From Argyresthia goedartella (lineage: Eukaryota; Arthropoda; Insecta; Lepidoptera; Argyresthiidae): a stretch of DNA of 64,000 bases. How positions within the stretch are numbered: the stretch's first letter is position 1; every line of letters begins with the position of its first letter. Shown piece after piece: positions 58,440-64,000 of this stretch. A program made the translations under genes and the position numbers. The stretch spans positions 25,776,501 through 25,840,500 of the forward strand of contig OX463824.1 in NCBI GenBank assembly GCA_949825045.1. The letters are read 5' to 3'. Below the pieces are notes generated by a model. The model was not told the DNA's origin. It saw only the letters and a list, made by a program, of their open reading frames with translations, and made no database searches.

Positions 58440-58790
58440 CCATAAATAACGCCATACTATCGTCAGCAAAGAGAACAATGGGGTGATTTACTACTTTTGG
58501 AAGATCATTTATGTACACCAAACATAGCAATGGACCTAGCACGCTACCTTGTGGAACCCCGAATTCAGTTTGGCGTAGACCTGAGGTATATACTTTTTCA
58601 GTAGTACATTTAGGACAAATCCTATCTGTGTTACTTGTGACCTTTTATTCAAATATGACCTTAGTAAATTAAGAACAGTCCCACGAACTCCATAATCCTT
58701 CAATTTATTAAGAAGGATTTCATGGTCTACGAAGTCGCTTTTTTCATATCCATGAAAAGAGCTGAGACTGGTCGTCCATGGTCCACGCAA
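58440..58790 (-). pseudogene. Reverse-transcriptase core fragment of the CR1-like LINE
   Basis: Reading leftward: DFVDHEILLNKLKDYGVRG, LNLLRSYLNKRSQ, then in another frame GVPQGSVLGPLLCLVYINDLP and LFADDSMALFMEN. These are RT blocks 4-5 with the catalytic FADD. At least one frameshift separates the parts. Confidence 0.78.
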
Positions 58791-59536
58791 TTTCTGACTT
58801 TGGTTAAAAATTCAAAGACAGCCATATCTATTATTCGGCTATTCCTGAATCCTTTTTGCTATTCAACTAAAACGTTATTTGATTGTAAATTGTCATACAA
58901 GCTATTGTAAATAACCCTTTCTAATATCTTGGAAAATACTGGAATCAGTGCAACAGGTCTATAATATTCCATGTTTTCTTTGTCGACTTTTTATAAATAG
59001 ATTTAATAGATAGTTGTAGACTTTAACCTATCTGGAAGTTTTCCTTTTTCTATACACATATTCATAATATGACTTAGAACCGGAGTTGTTAAGTCTGATA
59101 CATATTTTATGATTTTAGTATTTATTCCGTCATTTCCTGTGCTACTTGTATTTTTTAATTTTAAAATTATTTTAAATATATCTTATCTGTTGGCCTCATA
59201 AACATTGAAGAGTAATGCTTATTCTCATTTCTGATTGTATTATGTTTTGTATTGTCATGTCTTTGGATTGTATCGATATTATGATCACTAAACGCTTGCG
59301 CGATTTCTTGTGGGTTAGAAATGTTTTGTCATAGGTCTTTATATGTTGAATAGATTCTTTTCGAAAATTTTATTTACTACTGCTGATAACTTTCCCTGTG
59401 GCTTTCGATTTATTGCTAGATGATTTAATGAAGTTATTGCTTTGAGCCTTTTGCATTAGTTTCACAATTGCTTTAAGTCTATCGGAATATGACTTAAGTT
59501 TGAGTTGGTTTTCCTTGCTAGGAACTCTTCTATATG

Positions 59537-60175
59537 TCATGAGCATGTATTTTTTCGTTTGCTACAAATCTTGATACCCTGAGATAGCCATTTTGCCTTA
59601 GCATTTGTGGTGATCTTAACTATAATTGTAGGGAAACATTGATCATATATTAAAATAAATAATTCTAGAAAATTGTTATATGCTTCATTTGGGTCTTCAT
59701 TACCAAAAACGTCACTGAATGATAGACTACCTATAAAGTTCCTACATTTTATCATATTTTCTTCGCTGTAATCTCTTTTTTCGATATACCAAAAAGGCTT
59801 TATATAGGTTTTTTTGGTCGGGCACTGTAAGAGTTGCGCTGTGTGATCCGAAAGAGCCATCTCTATCACTTCACTTTTACAGCCACGTATATTATGAATA
59901 AGATTGTCTAGACACGTTTTACTCCTAAGTCTTGTCGGCTGGTTAATTTCGATTCTTAGATTGTAGCTGCTGATGAGGTTTTTAAATTTAAGAGAATTTG
60001 CGTTTCTAACTAAAATTTCAATATTAAAATCGCCACAGACAACAAGGCTTTTATTAGAATTGTAACAGTAAAATTTAAGAATATTATCTAAACTTTCGTA
60101 TAACGTTTGGAGGATGTCAGCTTTATATTTAGGTATTCTATACATACATATTATGATAATGTTATGTTCAATCAA
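59537..60175 (-). pseudogene. Endonuclease portion of the decayed CR1-like LINE ORF2
   Basis: A 212-codon open stretch, the longest left in this element. CGDFNIEILV (D and N of the active site), INQPTRLRS, CLDNLIH and SDHTAQLLQ (catalytic D and H) place it in the second half of an APE-type endonuclease, followed by linker. The N-terminal half (60480-60180) is in a shifted frame. Confidence 0.78.
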
Positions 60176-60754
60176 TTCAATTGGACAGCATTCAAGTTAA
60201 GTTGTTTCATTAAATTTTGATATTTCATCTAGCACTTTAAATTTTTGATTGTTTTTACAAGTATACAAGCACCTCCATGCCGTGCCTAGAGTAATTTGTT
60301 GCTAGTTGATAATTCGGTATGTTAATATAGCCCGTATCATCAGATATCATATTATGTTCTGTCACACACAGTACGTCAACTGATTTGTCAGAAGTTTTTA
60401 GCTCTTCCAGATTTATAAAAAGCACATCCGACTTACTAATCAGACCATTAATATTTTGATGTAGTATGTGAATCTTATTATACGAAAAAGATCAATTACA
60501 TTTTCACTGAAATGACTGTTAGTGTAATTTGTATTTTCTTGACATGTTGCATTTAGTATGTTTTTTATAACTAAATTTTTTGAAGAAAAATCTATTGGTA
60601 TAATCATCTCATAGAGGTTTATTATTATATTTTGTAAGCCAAAGAAGTTTAACCTGCCTGTTCGTTCAGAAAACATACTATATGTTAGGTCAGAGTTGGT
60701 GTCAAACAACAGTGCATAGTTATGAGTGATTATATCTAGACTCAAGAGAGTGTC

Positions 60755-61016
60755 GACCCGAATGGCCGAGTCGGCAGTGACCCTGCCTACGAAACCAAGG
60801 GTCCCGGGTTCGAGTCCCGGTGGGGGCAAATATTTGTTTGATGAGAACGGATGTTTGTACCCTAGTCATGGTTGTTTATCTATCTAAGTATAATATTTAT
60901 CTATATAAGTACGTGTATCGTTGTCTAGCACCCAAGATACAGGGAATCCTAGTTTGGGGCTAGATCAATGTGTGTAAATAGTGTCCAAGGTATTATTATT
61001 ATTATTATTATTATTT
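60755..61016 (+). mobile_element. tRNA-derived SINE with (ATT)n tail, copy 2
   Basis: It starts GACCCGAATGGCCGAGTCGG (A box TGGCCGAGTCGG) and has a perfect B box GGTTCGAGTCC. A body of about 170 bp is nearly identical to the copy at 48962-49205. It ends in an ATT microsatellite at about 60990-61016. It sits inside LINE ORF1, antisense to it, so it arrived after the LINE. Confidence 0.88.
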
Positions 61017-61867
61017 CAACCCTACAATTATATAGCGCTGCTCCGCAAACATAGGTGGGTACACAGATTATGAAATTTGTATACGTTTTCATTATTTTTT
61101 GTCTGATAGTGGTAGCAAGTTGCAAATATGTAGTTACTTGTACTTAGAAAATCAGATTCTCCAATAATTACAATGCTGTAATCGGATGACTTAAATCCCT
61201 GCAATTTGTTAAAAGTACGTCAAGGTTTGAATCTGTATTTTTATAATGACATTATGTGTACTCAGACGATCTAAAAGTACTATCCAGTAACTCAATAGCT
61301 CCGCTCTAATTATTGCCATTTAAAATGCAGAGTTTGACTGATCTTTTGGCATTTGCTTGCGAATGAATGGATTTATTTCCTTTTCCTACTGTTACTGTTC
61401 TCTTTTTAGTAATTATGGCTTCATGGCTCTGTATTTCTTTGTATTTGCATTGCGTAATATTCGAAAATTCGTATGACTGCGTTGTTTGCGTCAAATCTTC
61501 TTTTTTAGCAATTTGGCGTGTAGATTTAGCTGGGGTTGAATTATTCACCTTTCCTTTTTTAAATCCTGTTTTATCGAAAGCTCCTCAATAATTTGTTAAA
61601 GTTGGAAATTTTCTAAGTTTAGATTTTGCACTTCTCGGAGAGCAGTATTTATTTCGAGTTTTAATTGTTTTATTTGCTGTTCTCATTCGCAATAGCGTTC
61701 TTCGTTTTCAATAGAAGTATTTGGCAGACTATTTGTGGTGCCATCTATTGTTCGATCACTTACTAGTCAAAGTGTTGTATGACTCACCAATTTTTTCTGA
61801 TTCAGTGCGCTTCCTTCTAATTATAATATTTTCATATATATTCATTTTTGAACAAACAAAAAGTGAC

Positions 61868-61955
61868 TAAATTGAGCGGTGAGGGTTTGAACCCGCGGCC
61901 CGACGAGCAGGCAGCAGTCAGTCGAACTAGCCCTCTGATCTACCGATGTGATAAA
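61868..61955 (-). mobile_element. Degenerate tRNA-like SINE head
   Basis: On the minus strand ATCGGTAGATCAGAGGGCTAG then GGGTTCAAACCCTCACCGCTC resemble tRNA boxes A and B. Spacing is larger than in a tRNA. Probably a SINE remnant. Confidence 0.4.
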
Positions 61956-62404
61956 CGTGGTAGCGAAATAAGCGTATCTATATTGATGTTACTGATAACC
62001 GCTTTTTGTCTATTGCACAGCTTACCCTCAGTGTCCAATATAAATCGTGCATTGTTTTTCTTCTTGTGGTTTCACTTTAATTTTTAGATATAATCATTGT
62101 TATTTAGTAATGCACATATTTCAACACTTGTAGCACTTGTAAAAGAATGGTCTAAACCTTCTTGAAGCACTATTATACGCTTTTACACTGTGTTTGTTTA
62201 CATATTCACTCCTTTGTTATCACTCATTATGTTCTTATAATTACTGAATACTTTTGCAGGATAACATTAACACTTAATATTCATACCCTAATTATGCCGT
62301 ATGTTTTAATTTTATAACTTATTAACTATTATTTCAATTTATTTGCGATGACACACAACAGAAAATTTATTTCATGTCCCACAGTGAAAAAGTGTGAGAT
62401 GTCA

Positions 62405-62525
62405 TTGGATAGATGTTTTAAAATAATATCAATATGACCATTTTTTGATTTATAGACACTTTTGAGAAAAGAAGCGTAAGAACCCAAGAGTGATTTACAG
62501 CACCATCTGTTGGACTTTTTGGAAT
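62405..62525 (-). repeat. Dispersed repeat, reverse copy
   Basis: Complement of 56455-56575, including CAGCACCATCTGTTGGACTTTTT. Together with the first copy it brackets the decayed LINE. Confidence 0.65.
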
Positions 62526-62639
62526 AGTGCTTTTTTTCTTCTTTTTTATTTCATTAAAATATTTTTATTTTTTGACTGTGTTTTATTAGGGTAAAAATTT
62601 GGCTTCCTTGGCAACCCTAAATTCACTCACTCAAAGATA

Positions 62640-62725
62640 CGTATCTGCCGCCATTACGGTTCCTCAGTTTTGTCTTAGCGAGACTACGTCCGATTTTTTT
62701 TATACGTCCATGGCTCCCATACAAC
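62640..62725 (-). repeat. Copy of the 52300 repeat end
   Basis: The complement reads GGGAGCCATGGACGTATAAAAAAAATCGG...TAGTCTCGCT, matching 52305-52352 (GGCTCCCATCATGGACGTTTAAAAAAAGTCG...TAGTCTCGCT). Confidence 0.6.
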
Positions 62726-63239
62726 AATTATTTCAATACTATAATTTTAAAATTACTATACAATAATATAAATGCACCTGGTTACATGCATGGAGTGTGA
62801 AAGTAGTCACACCAATAACTTTGTAAATAACTAAAAACTCATTGATCAGTCTATCTCTGTACCAGTAATTTTCTTAGAGACGTTTGACATGGTCGACGTC
62901 GTTCTTCCACTCGTCAGGTTTTATCGATTTTAAAGCATCTAGACTAGGGTCAAATGCTCTATTTTAGATTCCAGCTTTTCTACATTATTATCGGGGACTC
63001 TACCATTTACAAGGATCTAAATATATTCCCTAGGGTTTTAATATTGTACCAAAGAGTAAATACTTGATCACTAATAACAACTTCGCGCTCTGCTATACGG
63101 AGTGCGTTCTCGCGCGGAGCGAAGAATTCTTTAGGATGGGCGATTGTGAATGATTCCAATATTCGAATGGTTTGATACTACTAATATTAAGATTGGAATC
63201 CAAAAACAGTCGATAACTAGTATTCAAATTCGAATGAAA

Positions 63240-63420
63240 TCGCTAGTTCATTTATTCACTTTGCGATACGAAATTGAGAATTTTTCTAGGAAGATACAGT
63301 CTACTTTTGGTCGATATTCATATAAGTAGTTACTGATTTGCGAACCGCTAGTTCATTAATTCAGTTTGCTATACAAAATTGAGCGGTTTTCTTGTAATTA
63401 ATGTTTACTTTTAGTTGGTA
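63240..63420. repeat. Diverged 107-bp tandem repeat
   Basis: GCTAGTTCATTTATTCACTTTGCGATACGAAATTGAG at 63241 recurs at 63348 as GCTAGTTCATTAATTCAGTTTGCTATACAAAATTGAG. A third, weaker copy may lie at 63845-63930. Confidence 0.65.
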
Positions 63421-64000
63421 GCATTACCAACTAATTCACGTCACTGCGTTACCATAGTAATGTGGTGGGTGGTGCCATTCTATCTCGTGCAAATGCATGC
63501 GATTTTTCACTCTCTGTCGGAAAAAAATCGGAAGTATCTTGAATTTCGTGGATAATCGCGTTAACACTTTTGTCTAACATTGTACCTGTGCAGATAATTA
63601 AATTTTGCAATTTACTGTTACCTTGCACGTAGCGCGTCACGTCGAACATAGATCGGTCGGTACTAAATGGCGGGAACGGAAGAAGTTAACGCCATGTTGT
63701 TTGGATTCATTCTCACTTACACTTGTTTAGTTTAAATATCTTTCTATTCACTTGTACAGTTACAAGATACCAACTAGCTTTCAATCAAAATAGTTTCTTA
63801 TTGGGGCGCAATAAAGACTAGGAACATTCGAATACAAACGGATGGTTTACTTAGTGAATTTTCCGCACGAAATAAGAAAGTTTTTCTCTGTGAAGTACGG
63901 TAAATAGAGTTTACTTTTAGATGAGGTTACGAGTAATAAAACATAAAGAACTAATAATTAAATTTGAATCAAAAGGAATAAAACGATGCTCGATTATCGA

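Larger units (their letters stand above)
56637..61550 (-). mobile_element. Near full-length but decayed CR1-like LINE (minus strand)
   Basis: Sense direction runs right to left. The ORF1 remnant (61550-60500) has SSDYSIVIIGESDF and an IICVPTY segment resembling the esterase-like domain of CR1 ORF1. ORF2 starts near 60480 (HQNINGL) and continues with VLCVTEH, CGDFNIE, CLDNLIHN and SDHTAQL. RT pieces follow: GVPQGSVLGPLLCLVYINDL and FADDS (58560-58450). A C-terminus near 57163 reads FRSKLKKMLVAKAYYTV. The 3' end near 56637 carries a GATTTGATTTGA-type microsatellite tail. There are many frameshifts and stops. A SINE (60755-61016) interrupts ORF1. Confidence 0.82.

Noticed and set aside
52300..62725. 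A 10-kb Polinton or other giant element with terminal inverted repeats
   Set aside because: The paired ends look like members of common dispersed repeats, and the interior holds unrelated LINE and Harbinger relics with no viral-type genes.

Overview
The window looks like nuclear DNA of an insect, most likely a moth or butterfly. It is AT-rich, split-gene DNA with GT-AG introns, packed with LINEs, tRNA-derived SINEs, foldback elements and satellites. One dispersed repeat (about 52162-52310) resembles a repeat I remember as widespread in Lepidoptera. Nothing here is bacterial or viral.

Two host genes can be assembled exon by exon, both on the minus strand. (1) A b(0,+)-type (SLC7A9-like) amino-acid transporter runs from the ATG at 43755 to the stop at 9364. 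It has nine coding exons, all with GT-AG junctions and matching phases, giving a 1503-nt CDS (500 aa). The gene spans 34 kb, so most of the window is its introns. (2) Nested in its second intron on the same strand is a three-exon gene (42232 to 36603, 223 aa) for a coiled-coil protein. Its C-terminus resembles CENP-K, a subunit of the inner-kinetochore CCAN complex.

Layout. 1-9363 (downstream of the transporter): decayed LINEs, including a gag-like ORF split by a piggyBac-type MITE, plus foldback elements and SINEs. 9364-43755 (transporter): intron 8 holds a 31-bp minisatellite with a 93-bp higher-order period. Intron 7 holds thirteen near-identical 128-bp satellite units, an RTE relic and an orphan 198-codon ORF. 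Intron 6 holds a full-length Jockey-type retrotransposon with intact ORF1 and ORF2 and a 10-bp target duplication. Intron 3 holds a LINE relic split by a 1.19-kb P-element-like transposon (25-bp perfect TIRs, 8-bp duplication, THAP-like exon) and a long inverted repeat. Intron 2 holds the CENP-K-like gene, whose own first intron carries a 5'-truncated LINE with an intact 1208-aa ORF2 (endonuclease, RT, RNase H) and a 14-bp target duplication. 43756-64000 (upstream of the transporter ATG): palindromic MITEs, SINEs, a 132-bp tandem array, a decayed PIF/Harbinger transposon with a convergent Myb/trihelix-like second ORF, and a decayed but almost full-length CR1-like LINE with a SINE inside it.

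The window is therefore one transporter locus with a probable kinetochore gene nested in it, loaded with several generations of transposons. The nesting order and intact target duplications allow relative dating of several insertions.
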